A model generated the notes under the pieces. The model was not told the origin of the DNA, searched no databases, and saw nothing but the letters and a program-made list of their open reading frames with translations. A stretch of DNA of 64,000 bases from Streptomyces sp. NBC_01267 (lineage in GTDB: Bacteria; Actinomycetota; Actinomycetes; Streptomycetales; Streptomycetaceae), in contig NZ_CP108456.1 in the NCBI RefSeq assembly GCF_036241575.1, positions 62,001 to 126,000 of the forward strand, in the 5' to 3' direction. Position numbers and translations under genes: made by a program. Positions 52,820 through 63,933 of this stretch are shown here, in pieces. How positions within the stretch are numbered: position 1 is the stretch's first letter; each line of letters begins with the position of its first letter.

Positions 52820-53290
52820 ATGAGTTCTGTGGCCGACCGCCTCGACGTCATCGAGACCTGCACCCGCATGGGCTGGTACATCGACCAGCGCGAGTGGGAC
52901 GCGCTGAACGATGTCTTCAGCGACGAGATCATGCTCGACTACACCAGCCTCAATGGCGGCGAGCCGGGTCCCGTGTCCAAGAAGGACCTGATCGGTGCCT
53001 GGTCCGGGCTGCTCGGCCAGTTCGCCGCCACCCAGCACCTGCTCAGCAACTTCCTGGTCGACGTACAGGGCGACAGCGCCGTCACGACCGCGATGTTCCA
53101 GGCGACGCACCGCATGCCCAACGAGCACGGCGGTCCGCTGTGGACGCTCGCCGGCACCTACCGCATCGACCTGGAGCGGACGTCTGACGGCTGGCGGATC
53201 AACGCCATCGTGATGACGGCCACCTGGGCCGACGGAAATCAGCATCTGTTCGCCCGCGCCGCCGAACAGGCTCAGTCCGCCGATTCCTGA
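52820..53290 (+). CDS. SnoaL-like protein (2)
   Basis: A 156-residue SnoaL-like NTF2-fold protein, ATG 52820 after a purine-rich GAAAGAAG stretch. Signs: D-V-I-E-T-C-T-R-M-G-W-Y-I-D-Q-R-E-W-D-A-L, F-S-D-E-I-M-L-D-Y, a Q-H-L-L-S-N-F-L-V and R-I-N-A-I-V-M-T-A-T-W. The mid-region Q-H-L-L-S-N resembles the bile-acid-dehydratase branch of the superfamily. It lies 14 bases after ltrA, which suggests cotranscription. Confidence 0.82.
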   Translation: MSSVADRLDVIETCTRMGWYIDQREWDALNDVFSDEIMLDYTSLNGGEPGPVSKKDLIGAWSGLLGQFAATQHLLSNFLVDVQGDSAVTTAMFQATHRMPNEHGGPLWTLAGTYRIDLERTSDGWRINAIVMTATWADGNQHLFARAAEQAQSADS

Positions 53291-53386
53291 GCGGCGATCT
53301 CAGGAAGTCGACCACCTGTTTCTTGCTGGCTCCCGAGTATCTCGCTCAGGATTCCCATGGGATTCCTTCCATTTCTAGGAGATTTC

Positions 53387-53833
53387 ATGAGCAACGCCAC
53401 GGAAGAAACCAGGAAAGTCGTACAGCGGTGGTTCGACGCACTGACATCGGGCGACTTCGAAACCGCCCTCGACACACTCGCCGAGGACGTCGAGTGGATC
53501 AACTACACGCCGGTGCCCGGCTACAACGACGACATGAAGTGGATCGGCAGTTACCGCGGCCGTGAGGCTGTCCTCGAGACCCTGAAGATCTTCACCGGGG
53601 CCGTGGACGTCCGCCTGGAGAAGCTGGTGCGCCTGGTCGTCGACGGCGACCAGGCCGCCGGGGTCATCCACGAGATGTCCACCGTGCGGGGCACCGGCGT
53701 CGAGTTCGAGATCGAGTTCATCCAGTGGCTGACGGTCCGCGACGGCAAGATCACCCGCTGGAAGTCCTACACGGACCCGTCGCAGATCATCCGGGCCCTG
53801 CGGGGCGACGCTTCGGGGCAGGAGGCCGCCTGA
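53387..53833 (+). CDS. SnoaL-like protein (3)
   Basis: A 148-residue SnoaL-like protein; ATG 53387 follows AGGAGA, while the frame from 53357 lacks a site. Pattern: V-V-Q-R-W-F-D-A-L-T-S-G-D-F-E-T-A-L-D-T-L-A, V-E-W-I-N-Y, G-S-Y-R-G-R-E-A-V-L and Q-W-L-T-V-R-D-G-K-I-T-R-W. Its stop shares a base with the start of the ankyrin gene (TGATG). Confidence 0.85.
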   Translation: MSNATEETRKVVQRWFDALTSGDFETALDTLAEDVEWINYTPVPGYNDDMKWIGSYRGREAVLETLKIFTGAVDVRLEKLVRLVVDGDQAAGVIHEMSTVRGTGVEFEIEFIQWLTVRDGKITRWKSYTDPSQIIRALRGDASGQEAA

Positions 53834-54867
53834 TGAGCTCCGAGCTGATCACCGCAGTACGCGCCCGGGACGCCGCACGCGTCTCCGAACTGCTGGCAGC
53901 CGGCGCCGACGCGCGCCACCGCGAGTCCGCCACCGGGCTGACCGCCCTGATGATCGCGGCCGGGCATGCGGACGCTCCCACCGTCCAGGCCCTGATCGAC
54001 GGCGGTGCCGACGTCCTGACCGCCGACACCCGGGCCGGCGCGACCGCGCTGCACAAGGCCTGCCAGGGCGGCAGCCTCGAGGTGGTGAAGGCTCTCGTCG
54101 AAGCGGGTGCCTTCGTGGACGCAGTGGCGCCCACCACCGGACACACCGCCCTGATGGACGCGCTCTGGTACAAGTACCCGGACATCGCCGAGTACTTGCT
54201 GACGCAGGGCACCGCACTCCAGGTCTACACGCACTACGGCTTCTCGCTCGAGCAGCACTTCGCGTACGAACTGAACGTCAACACGTTCGGCAAGGACCGG
54301 CTGCTCAAGGCCGAGGAGCACCTCAACTCCCGTCGGGCGGGCGACGAGCGCGCGGTGGCCGGCCAGGAGCTGATGGCGGCGACCGCGGAGGGCGACACCG
54401 ACCGGGTGCGCAAGCTGCTCGCTGCCGGCGCCGAGGTCGACGAGCGTTCCCCCAACCTGAGCGGCTTCAACGACAGCCACACGCCGCTGCTGGTGGCCTG
54501 CCGCGACGGTCACGACGAGATCGTGCGCCTGCTGCTCGCGGCCGGGGCGGACGTGAACGCCGTCGAGCCCACGTTCGGCGCGGTGCCGCTGCACAAGGCC
54601 GTCTACAACGGCCACGCCGGCATCACCGCCGATCTGGTCCGCCAGGACGGTATCGACCTCGACTTCCAGGGCGCGACCAATGGCTACAGCCCGCTGCACG
54701 ACGCGCTGTGGCACGGCTACGAGGACTGCGCGCGCACGCTCGTGGAGGCCGGCGCCCGGCTCGATCTCCTCGGCCACGACGGCAAGACGCCGCTCGACCT
54801 CGCCGTCGAGGTCTTCGGGGCCGATCACGCGCTGAGTGAACTGATCCGCTCCCGCGGCGCCCGCTGA
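53833..54867 (+). CDS. Ankyrin-repeat protein
   Basis: A 344-residue protein built of about nine ankyrin repeats: A-A-G-A-D-A, G-L-T-A-L-M-I-A-A, G-A-T-A-L-H-K-A-C, G-H-T-A-L-M-D-A-L, then after an irregular spacer around residues 135-180, T-P-L-L-V-A-C-R-D-G, V-P-L-H-K-A-V-Y-N-G and S-P-L-H-D-A-L-W-H-G. Ankyrin domains bind partner proteins; no signal peptide or enzyme domain is present. Cotranscription with SnoaL-like enzymes is unusual and suggests a scaffold. Confidence 0.9.
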   Translation: MSSELITAVRARDAARVSELLAAGADARHRESATGLTALMIAAGHADAPTVQALIDGGADVLTADTRAGATALHKACQGGSLEVVKALVEAGAFVDAVAPTTGHTALMDALWYKYPDIAEYLLTQGTALQVYTHYGFSLEQHFAYELNVNTFGKDRLLKAEEHLNSRRAGDERAVAGQELMAATAEGDTDRVRKLLAAGAEVDERSPNLSGFNDSHTPLLVACRDGHDEIVRLLLAAGADVNAVEPTFGAVPLHKAVYNGHAGITADLVRQDGIDLDFQGATNGYSPLHDALWHGYEDCARTLVEAGARLDLLGHDGKTPLDLAVEVFGADHALSELIRSRGAR

Positions 54868-54917
54868 CCGCCCACTCCCCATCTCCCAACAGCCTTCCAC
54901 GGAAGCGGAGTTGAAGC

Positions 54918-55226
54918 ATGCTTTTCTACGTTCAGATGAAATGGAAGCACGAAGGGCGCATCACCCTCGACGAGCTGTGGGAGCTCGAGCAGGACGAAGC
55001 GGTCCACGCCCAGGAGACGGTGGACTCCGGCTTCTGCGTGGGCATCTGGAAGGTCGCCGCGCAGAAGCGCGTCATAGCCATCATCGAATCACCGGATGCC
55101 GAGGAGCTCGACCGCACCGCGCTCGGCCGGCTCCCCATGCGGGAGTACCTGGAGTTCGAGACCGTCTGGCCGCTGCGCGATTACCTCGGCTTCGCCGAGG
55201 ACGTCAAGCAGCGCTACAAGGTCTGA
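54918..55226 (+). CDS. Muconolactone isomerase-like protein (2)
   Basis: A 102-residue ferredoxin-fold protein: M-L-F-Y-V-Q-M-K-W-K-H strand 1, an E-L-W-E-L-E-Q-D-E helix, G-I-W-K-V-A-A-Q and a hydrophobic A-I-I-E-S strand. It belongs to the muconolactone-isomerase-like group and differs from the protein at 43183-43479. A 50-base gap separates it from the ankyrin gene. Confidence 0.72.
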   Translation: MLFYVQMKWKHEGRITLDELWELEQDEAVHAQETVDSGFCVGIWKVAAQKRVIAIIESPDAEELDRTALGRLPMREYLEFETVWPLRDYLGFAEDVKQRYKV

Positions 55227-55248
55227 CCGCAGCGAGGAGTCCGAAGAC

Positions 55249-55944
55249 GTGAACCGGCAACGCAACCGCACCGCCCTCGTCACGGGCGCGAGCCGCGGCA
55301 TCGGTCTCGAGACCGTCCGGCAGCTCGATCGGGCCGGCCTCGACGTCGTGCTGGCCGCGCGCGATCTCACGCGCGGTCGAGCGGCTGCGCGTGGGCTCGA
55401 CAGCCCGCGCATCCGGGTGGAGGAGCTGGATGTCACCGACGCCGAGAGCGTCGAGGCATGCGCGCAGCGGCTGGCCGACGACGGGATCGAATGCGACGTC
55501 CTGGTCAACAACGCCGGAATCTACCCGACCGTCTCGTACTTCTCGCTCGACGAGGACACCATGCGCCGAGCCCTGGACACGAACCTCATGGGAGCGTTCC
55601 GCACCTGCCAGGCGTTCTGCCCCGGCATGGCGCAGCGCGGCTACGGCCGGGTGGTGAACGTCTCCTCCGGGCTCGGCGCCCTCACCGGCAACGTGCCGTC
55701 CCCGGCTGCCTACGGCATCTCCAAGGCAGCGCTCAACGCGCTGACCCTGGTGGTGTCCGCCGCGGTGCCGGCGAGCGTCAAGGTCAACGCGGCCTGTCCG
55801 GGCTGGGTCCGTACGGACATGGGGGGCCGCGGGGCGCCGACCGGTGTCGAGGAGGGCGCCGACACCGTGAGCTGGCTGGCGCGCCTGCCCGACTCCGGGC
55901 CCACCGGGGGGTTCTTCCGCAACCGCAGAAGGATCGACTGGTGA
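55249..55944 (+). CDS. Short-chain dehydrogenase/reductase
   Basis: A 231-residue classical SDR starting at GTG 55249 after GAGGAG. It has T-G-A-S-R-G-I-G, N-N-A-G, V-N-V-S-S-G and Y-G-I-S-K-A-A-L-N-A with the Tyr/Lys pair, and a P-G-W-V-R-T-D-M segment. Its short C-terminus ends with F-F-R-N-R-R-R-I-D-W. The A-A-R-D after strand 2 suits NADP(H). The stop overlaps the next gene (GTGA). Confidence 0.88.
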   Translation: MNRQRNRTALVTGASRGIGLETVRQLDRAGLDVVLAARDLTRGRAAARGLDSPRIRVEELDVTDAESVEACAQRLADDGIECDVLVNNAGIYPTVSYFSLDEDTMRRALDTNLMGAFRTCQAFCPGMAQRGYGRVVNVSSGLGALTGNVPSPAAYGISKAALNALTLVVSAAVPASVKVNAACPGWVRTDMGGRGAPTGVEEGADTVSWLARLPDSGPTGGFFRNRRRIDW

Positions 55945-56405
55945 GCGCGGCCCGCATCGCGGCCGTTGCCGCCGTCCTGGTGGCCGTCGTCGTGCTCGCC
56001 GTGACGGTCGTGACCGGCGACCACGTCCGCGTCGCGGCGAAGGAAGCCGTCCGCGACACCCCCGACGAGCACGACCCGGCGGCCCTGACCGCGCTGGAAC
56101 CGGCCGTGCGCGGCTACGTCGACGCCGTCGACTCCCGCGACGTGAACGCACTGGTGGCCGTCTTCGCGCCGCAGGCCACCGTCAACGACACCGGGCGCAG
56201 CTTCCACGGCCGGGCAGCGATCAGGGACTGGGCCCGCGACGAGGTCAACGGCGGCAGACTCACCGTTCTGAAGAACACCCCGAAGACCAACGGCACGACG
56301 CTGCTCGTGCGCTTCGCACCCCAGGGCGTCGGCGGTTTCGAGGCCGACTACGAGTTCGATCTGCGCGACGGCCGCATTGCCAGGCTCGACCTCCGGTACG
56401 CCTGA
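55941..56405 (+). CDS. Membrane-anchored SnoaL-like protein (4)
   Basis: A 154-residue protein starting at GTG 55941. Residues about 4-27 are a hydrophobic helix (A-A-V-A-A-V-L-V-A-V-V-V-L-A-V-T) that acts as a membrane anchor or uncleaved signal. The rest is a SnoaL-like fold: V-R-G-Y-V-D-A-V-D-S-R-D-V-N-A-L-V, F-A-P-Q-A-T-V-N-D-T and F-H-G-R-A-A-I-R-D-W. A tethered NTF2-fold protein differs from the soluble ones upstream. Confidence 0.75.
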   Translation: MSAARIAAVAAVLVAVVVLAVTVVTGDHVRVAAKEAVRDTPDEHDPAALTALEPAVRGYVDAVDSRDVNALVAVFAPQATVNDTGRSFHGRAAIRDWARDEVNGGRLTVLKNTPKTNGTTLLVRFAPQGVGGFEADYEFDLRDGRIARLDLRYA

Positions 56406-56455
56406 CCGCGCCTTCGGTTTCTCCTTCCGTCCTCTTCCCAAGGAGTGGCTCTCCC

Positions 56456-57706
56456 ATGAGTACCGCCACCGCGTCGGCACCCGGCGAGACGCGCAACAAG
56501 CTCGCCCTGGGCGCCCTAGGACTGGGCGCTTTCGTCATCGGCACCGCCGAGCTGGTCATCGTCGGCGTCCTCAATCTCATCGCCGACGATCTGGACGTCT
56601 CACTGAGCACGGCGGGCCTGCTGGTCACCGCCTACGCGCTCGGCATCTCCATCGGCGGCCCGATCGTCACGGCGGCGACCATCAAGGTGTCGCGCCACAC
56701 CCTCCTGTGCGCAGCGCTCGCCGTCTTCGTCCTCGGCAACCTCGCCGCGGTCTTCGCCGGGCTCTTCGGCCTGCTGGTCGTCGCGCGCGTACTCTGCGGT
56801 GCCCTGCACGGCCTGTTCCTGGGCGCGGCCTCCGCCGTCGCCACGGGTCTGGTCGCGCCCGAGCACCGCGGTCAGGCCGTCGGCCTGGTCTTCGGCGGCA
56901 TCTCTGTGTCGACGGTGCTCGGTGTGCCGCTCGGTACCCTGCTGGGCCAGAACCTCGGCTGGCAGGCCACGTTCGCCGGCGTGGCCGTCCTCGGCCTCGC
57001 CGCCTTCGTCGTGATCATGATCTGGGTGCCGTCGGTCAGGGGCAGAGGTTCGGGCGGCCTGGCCTCCCAGGCCCAGCACGCCTTCCACCCCCGGGTGTTG
57101 GCCATGCTGGGTTCCGAAGTGCTGCTCATGGGATCGCAGTTCATCGCCTTCACGTATCTGGCGGCGTTCTTGGAGGACGTCACCGGCATCAAGGGCGCCA
57201 TGGTGAGCGTCTTCCTGATGATCTTCGGTGTGTTCAGCGCTGTCGGCACCTTCGCGGGCGGGCGCCTCGCCGACATCAACGCCTCGCGGACCCTGCTCGT
57301 CGGCAACGGCGTACTCATCGTGGGTCTGCTCGGCCTGTACTTCTTCCGCGACAGCCCGCCGCTGGTCGGTGTGGCCCTGGCGCTCTGGGGCATCGTCGGT
57401 TTCGGTGTCACCCCGGCGCTCCAGCTGCGCGTCATCTCGCTGGCCGGGGAGGGCGCCGATCTCGCCGCCACCCTGGGCGCGTCCGCCGCGAACGTAGGTG
57501 TCGCCTCCGGCGCCGCGATCGGCGGCTGGGCCCTGACCGCCTTCGGCATCGACGACGTCCCGCTGATCGCACTGGTCTTCGCCGTCATCGCGCTGCCCGT
57601 GGTCTGGGCCACCCGGTTCCTCAAGGTGCCTGGCGTCCAGGCCCCGGCGGCCGGCTCCGCGCCGGCTGCCGCGAGCGACAACACACCCGTCTCCACCGGA
57701 GGCTGA
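56456..57706 (+). CDS. MFS exporter (DHA1-like)
   Basis: A 416-residue 12-TM major facilitator protein of the arabinose-efflux/chloramphenicol-resistance type: G-T-A-E-L-V-I-V-G-V-L-N near helix 1, R-V-L-C-G-A-L-H-G-L-F-L near helix 4 and G-V-P-L-G-T-L-L-G-Q near helix 5. It ends the SnoaL/ankyrin run 50 bases after the previous gene, and a strong terminator follows. It probably exports the pathway product. Confidence 0.88.
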   Translation: MSTATASAPGETRNKLALGALGLGAFVIGTAELVIVGVLNLIADDLDVSLSTAGLLVTAYALGISIGGPIVTAATIKVSRHTLLCAALAVFVLGNLAAVFAGLFGLLVVARVLCGALHGLFLGAASAVATGLVAPEHRGQAVGLVFGGISVSTVLGVPLGTLLGQNLGWQATFAGVAVLGLAAFVVIMIWVPSVRGRGSGGLASQAQHAFHPRVLAMLGSEVLLMGSQFIAFTYLAAFLEDVTGIKGAMVSVFLMIFGVFSAVGTFAGGRLADINASRTLLVGNGVLIVGLLGLYFFRDSPPLVGVALALWGIVGFGVTPALQLRVISLAGEGADLAATLGASAANVGVASGAAIGGWALTAFGIDDVPLIALVFAVIALPVVWATRFLKVPGVQAPAAGSAPAAASDNTPVSTGG

Positions 57707-57716
57707 CCTTCGGGAC

Positions 57717-57764
57717 CGAAGCCCGTTGCCGCAGCGCCTCAGGGCGCCGCGGCAACGGGCTTCG
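57717..57764 (+). terminator. Terminator after the SnoaL/ankyrin run
   Basis: Perfect 16-bp arms (57717-57732 and 57749-57764) with a second short hairpin (GCGCC/GGCGC) in the loop, beginning ten bases after the MFS stop. Confidence 0.85.
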
Positions 57765-57995
57765 TCGTTCGGACACCGCTCAACCGGGCCACCGGGAACG
57801 GCAGGCCGAGGGGGAACCGAAGGACAGGGGCGAGCCGGTTGATGCTCTCCGAGTCGAACGGGACGACCCACAACTGGTCCTTCTTCCAGAGCAGGCCGTC
57901 CGCGGACGTCGGTACGTGCGGACGTCGGTACGTGATGACGAGGTTCCGCTCGGCAGGAAGGCCTTCGCTCCGGCCCCGGGAGGCGGCCGGTCCCG
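57738..57995 (-). pseudogene. Possible gene remnant with internal 16-bp duplication
   Basis: An open 85-codon minus-strand frame without a start has high third-position G/C and ordinary residues (D-G-L-L-W-K-K-D-Q-L-W-V-V-P-F-D). It ends inside the terminator stem. A tandem 16-bp duplication (57902-57917 and 57918-57933, unit GCGGACGTCGGTACGT) interrupts it; 16 is not a multiple of three, so it would shift any earlier frame. I recognise no family. Otherwise the interval 57765-58004 is empty. Confidence 0.3.
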
Positions 57996-58004
57996 GTCAC
58001 GACA

Positions 58005-59252
58005 TCATTCGGATGCCGCGCCCGTGGGCTCCGGCTCGGCCGGCCGGGGTGCCAGGGGCCGCCGTCCGGGACTCGCGGCGGGGTACTCCTTGCCGCGCCA
58101 CAGGAAGATCCGCTGGGCGATCGGCTCCGTGAAACGGGCCGCAAGGGGACCCATGACGACGAGGAGCAGAACGTACGCGGTGGCCAACGGCCCCAGAGAG
58201 GGATCCACGGCACCGGCGGAGACCGCGAGCCCGGCGATCACGATGGAGAACTCGCCCCGCGCGACCAGGGCGCCGCCGGCCCGCCACCGCCCCCGCTCCG
58301 CAATGCCTCCGCGCTTCGCGGCCCAGTACCCGGTTCCGATCTTCGTCAGGGCGGTGAGCACCGCCAACGCGAGTGCGGGCAGCAGCACCGACGGGATGGT
58401 GCTGGGATCGGTGCTCAGACCGAAGAACACGAAGAACACGGCGGCGAAGAGATCCCGTAGCGGCATCAGCAGGTGATGGGTGTTCTCGGCCACCTCGCCC
58501 GACAGGGCGATACCCACGAGGAACGCCCCCACCGCCGCCGACACCTGCAGCTGCTGGGCCACACCGGAGACGAGCAGCGTCGTGCCCAGGACGACGAGCA
58601 ACAGCTTCTCCGGGTCGTCGCTGGACACGAAGCGCGAGATGACCCGCCCGTAGCGCACCGCGACGAGCAGGACAGTACTGACCGCCGCGAGTGCGATGCC
58701 CAGGGTCACACCCCCTGCCAGCCAGCCCGAACCGGCCAGCACCGCCGTCAGGATCGGCAGGTAGAGCGCCATGGCCAGGTCTTCGAGCACGAGGATGCCG
58801 AGGACGACCGGGCTCTCCCGATTGCCGAGCCGGCCCAGGTCGCCGAGCACCTTCGCGATGACGCCGGACGACGAGACCCAGGTGACGCCCGCGAGCACCA
58901 CGGCGGCCACCGGCCCCCAGCCGAGCAGCAGAGCCGCGGCGGCTCCGGGGACCGCGTTGAGCACGAAGTCGACCGCTCCCGCCGGGGCCTGGGTCTTGAG
59001 GTGACCGACGAGATCGCCCGCCGTGTACTCCAGACCGAGCATCAGGAGCAGCAGCACCACACCGATCTCGGCACCGACCTCGATGAACTCCTCGCTGCCG
59101 CCCAGCGGGACGATGCCGCCGGCGCCGAACAGCAGTCCCGCCAGCAGATAGAGCGGGATCGGAGAGAACCTGAGGCGTACGGCGAAGCGGCCGAGCAGGC
59201 CGAGCACCAGCACGATCGCCCCGAACTCGATCAGAAAGACCGCGGAGTGCAC
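58005..59252 (-). CDS. CPA2-type K+/Na+:H+ antiporter
   Basis: A 415-residue cation:proton antiporter with about 12 membrane helices, start GTG 59252. Characteristic features are an F-I-E-F-G-like helix 1 region, A-G-x-x-F-G-A-G-G-I, the paired G-I-L-V-L-E-D-L-A-M ion site and V-G-A-F-L-V-G-I-A-L. It forms a two-gene unit with the next protein, its regulatory subunit, 4 bases apart. Such pairs (KhtTU-like) extrude K+ or Na+ under alkaline or osmotic stress. Confidence 0.88.
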   Translation of the reverse strand: MHSAVFLIEFGAIVLVLGLLGRFAVRLRFSPIPLYLLAGLLFGAGGIVPLGGSEEFIEVGAEIGVVLLLLMLGLEYTAGDLVGHLKTQAPAGAVDFVLNAVPGAAAALLLGWGPVAAVVLAGVTWVSSSGVIAKVLGDLGRLGNRESPVVLGILVLEDLAMALYLPILTAVLAGSGWLAGGVTLGIALAAVSTVLLVAVRYGRVISRFVSSDDPEKLLLVVLGTTLLVSGVAQQLQVSAAVGAFLVGIALSGEVAENTHHLLMPLRDLFAAVFFVFFGLSTDPSTIPSVLLPALALAVLTALTKIGTGYWAAKRGGIAERGRWRAGGALVARGEFSIVIAGLAVSAGAVDPSLGPLATAYVLLLVVMGPLAARFTEPIAQRIFLWRGKEYPAASPGRRPLAPRPAEPEPTGAASE

Positions 59253-59256
59253 GTGA

Positions 59257-59742
59257 TCAGCCCCGCTCGAGGATCTCGTGGGCGCCGTCCACGCCTTCCC
59301 GCGTCCCGATGACGATCACGATGTCGCCCGAGAGCAGGCGGAAGTCGGGTCCGGGCGAGGGGATCGCGTGGGACCGGCGCATGACAGCGACGATGGAGGC
59401 CCCGGTGTCGGTGCGCATCCTCGTCTCTCCCAGGGTGCGCCCGTTCCAGTACGAGGGGCCGGTGATGGTGACCTGCTCGGCCAGCAGTCCGAAGTCGCTG
59501 GTGTGCAGCAGGTTCGGGCTGTTGTGACTGGGCAGCAGGGCGTCGGCGAGGGACAGGGCCTCGGCCCCGGTCAACGGCAGCGAGAGGCCGCAGGAGTCCG
59601 GGTCGTCGTCGTGGTGCACGTTCAGGGTGCGGGTGCGGTCGCGGTGCGCGATCACCGACAGCGTGTCGTGCCGCCGCGTGGTGAGCTCGTACTGCACCCC
59701 GATGCCGGGCAACGGGGTGGTCCTCAGACGGGGAGCGGGCAT
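59257..59742 (-). CDS. Antiporter regulatory subunit (KhtT/TrkA-C-like)
   Basis: A 161-residue soluble protein, start ATG 59742 after AAGGAGA. The N-terminal half resembles the KhtT-like domain (L-P-G-I-G-V-Q-Y-E-L, L-S-L-A-D-A-L-L) and the C-terminal half a TrkA-C domain (L-G-E-T-R-M-R-T-D-T-G-A-S-I-V-A-V, G-D-I-V-I-V-I-G). TrkA-C domains bind ligands such as cyclic di-AMP or nucleotides and gate the antiporter next to them. Confidence 0.85.
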   Translation of the reverse strand: MPAPRLRTTPLPGIGVQYELTTRRHDTLSVIAHRDRTRTLNVHHDDDPDSCGLSLPLTGAEALSLADALLPSHNSPNLLHTSDFGLLAEQVTITGPSYWNGRTLGETRMRTDTGASIVAVMRRSHAIPSPGPDFRLLSGDIVIVIGTREGVDGAHEILERG

Positions 59743-59761
59743 GGTGTCTCCTTCGGCTGCG

Positions 59762-61941
<2,180 letters not shown>

Positions 61942-61945
<4 letters not shown>

Positions 61946-63933
61946 GACTGAGAAGTCCCGTCCGTGAGAATGTGGGCCACTCGATGGTGCGGATCGAGGC
62001 GTACGTAGTTGTCGCGGCCCCAGCGGTAGCTCTCGCCGGACAGGGCGTCGCGTACCTCGAAGGTCTCCGAGCGCTCCAGGCCGAGGGCGGGCAGATCGAC
62101 GGTGACCGTCGCCTCGCGCGTTTCGTGCGGGTCGAGATTGAGCACGACGAGGACCCAGTCGCCCCCGGCGGCACGCTTGGAGAAGCACATCACCGCGTCG
62201 TTGTCGGTGCGGTGGAAGCGAAGGTTGCGCAGCTGGTGCAGGGCCGGATGGGTGCGCCTGATGTCGTTGAGCGCGCGGATCAGGGGGGTCAGGGAGTTGC
62301 CCGCGGTCTCCGCGCCCGCCCAGTCGCGAGGACGCAGCTGGAACTTCTCGGAGTCCAGGTACTCCTCGCTCCCGGGTCCCATGGGCACGTTCTCGTACAG
62401 CTCGTACCCGGCGTACACGCCCCACGCCGGACCGGCCATGGCGGCGAGTACCGCACGAACCGCGAAGGCCGCCCGGCCGCCGTACTGGAGGTAGGCGTTG
62501 AGGATGTCGGGTGTGTTGACGAAGAGATTGGGCCGCAGGTAGGCCGAGCTCTCCTCGCCGCCGAGGCCGGCCAGTTCGGAGAGATAGCTCTCCACCTCGT
62601 CCTTGGAGTTGCGCCAGGTGAAGTACGTGTACGACTGGTGGAACCCCGCGCGTGCCAGGGCGTGCAGCATGGCCGGGCGGGTGAACGCCTCGGCGAGGAA
62701 GAGGACATCGGGGTCGCTCGCGTGCACCGCTTCGATCAGCCGTTCCCAGAATGCGACGGGCTTGGTGTGCGGATTGTCGACGCGGAAGATCCGTACGCCG
62801 TGGTCCATCCAGTGCCGCAGCACGCGCAGGCACTCCGTGTGCAGCCCGTCCGGATCGGTGTCGAAGTCGATCGGGTAGATGTCCTGGTACTTCTTCGGCG
62901 GGTTCTCGGCGAACGCGATCGAGCCGTCGGCCCGGTGGCGGAACCACTCCGGGTGCTGTGCGACCCACGGATGGTCGGGGGAGCACTGGAGGGCGAAGTC
63001 CAGGGCCACTTCGAGGCCCAGTTCACCGGCGCGCGCCACGAAGTGGTCGAAGTCCTCCAGCGTGCCCAGGTCCGGGTGGATCGCGTCGTGTCCGCCCGCG
63101 GCCGATCCGATCGCCCAGGGCGATCCGGGATCGTGCGGGCCCGCTTCGAGCGCGTTGCCGGCGCCCTTGCGGTGGGTGGTGCCGATCGGGTGGACCGGTG
63201 GCAGATAGACCACGTCGAAGCCCATGTCCGCCACGGCTTCCAGCCGCTTGGCCGCGGTCCGCAGCGTGCCCGGCCGCGGTGGCTCCACCACACCGTTCAC
63301 CGCCCCGGTGACGACGGCCCCCTCGGACCGGGGGAAGAACTCGTACCACGCGCCGTACAGCGCCCGTTCCCGGTCCACCCGCAGCGGCAGTTCCGGCGAG
63401 CGGGTGAGCAGCCTGTGCAGCGGGTGGGCGGCGAGCAGGGCGGTCACGGGGGAACCGGTGACCGCGGCGAGCCGCCCCTGCGCGTCGAGGCGCTCGTCGC
63501 GCAGCATCCCGGCTCCCCAGGCCAGCTGCTCCGCAGCGTCGGCCGGGGCCGCTCCGGCCGCCTGCTCCAAGAGCAACGCGCCTTCCTCCAGGACCAGTTC
63601 GGACTCGGACCCGGCCGGAATCTTGATTTCCGCGACCTGGCACCACGTTGCCCAGGGGTCCGTCCACGCTTCCACCCGGTAGGTCCACTCGCCCTCCCGT
63701 GCGGCGCTGACCCACGCGGTGTAGCGGTCCGTCCCGGGGGCCGTGAGGCGCATCGGGATCCGGTCGCCCGCATGGCCGTGGGGGTCGGTGAGCACCACAC
63801 CGGCGCCGACCGCGTCATGTCCTTCCAGGAAGACGGTGGCCGAGACCTCGAACTCTTCCCCGGGTACGGCGCGGGCGGGGGTGCGGGCGCCGTCCACCCG
63901 GGGCGACACGTCCACGACAGGGATACGGCCCAC
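61942..63933 (-). CDS. glgE: Alpha-1,4-glucan:maltose-1-phosphate maltosyltransferase GlgE
   Basis: A 663-residue GH13 subfamily 3 maltosyltransferase that extends alpha-glucan from maltose 1-phosphate. The GTG at 63933 gives the family start G-R-I-P-V. Catalytic motifs are R-V-D-N-P-H (Asp386 nucleophile) and L-A-E-A-F-T-R-P (Glu415 acid/base). Coupled to glgB, it completes much of the GlgE pathway with the synthase at 50250-51470. The pep2/treS maltokinase steps are not in the window; the upstream region 63934-64000 is cut by the window end. Confidence 0.95.
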
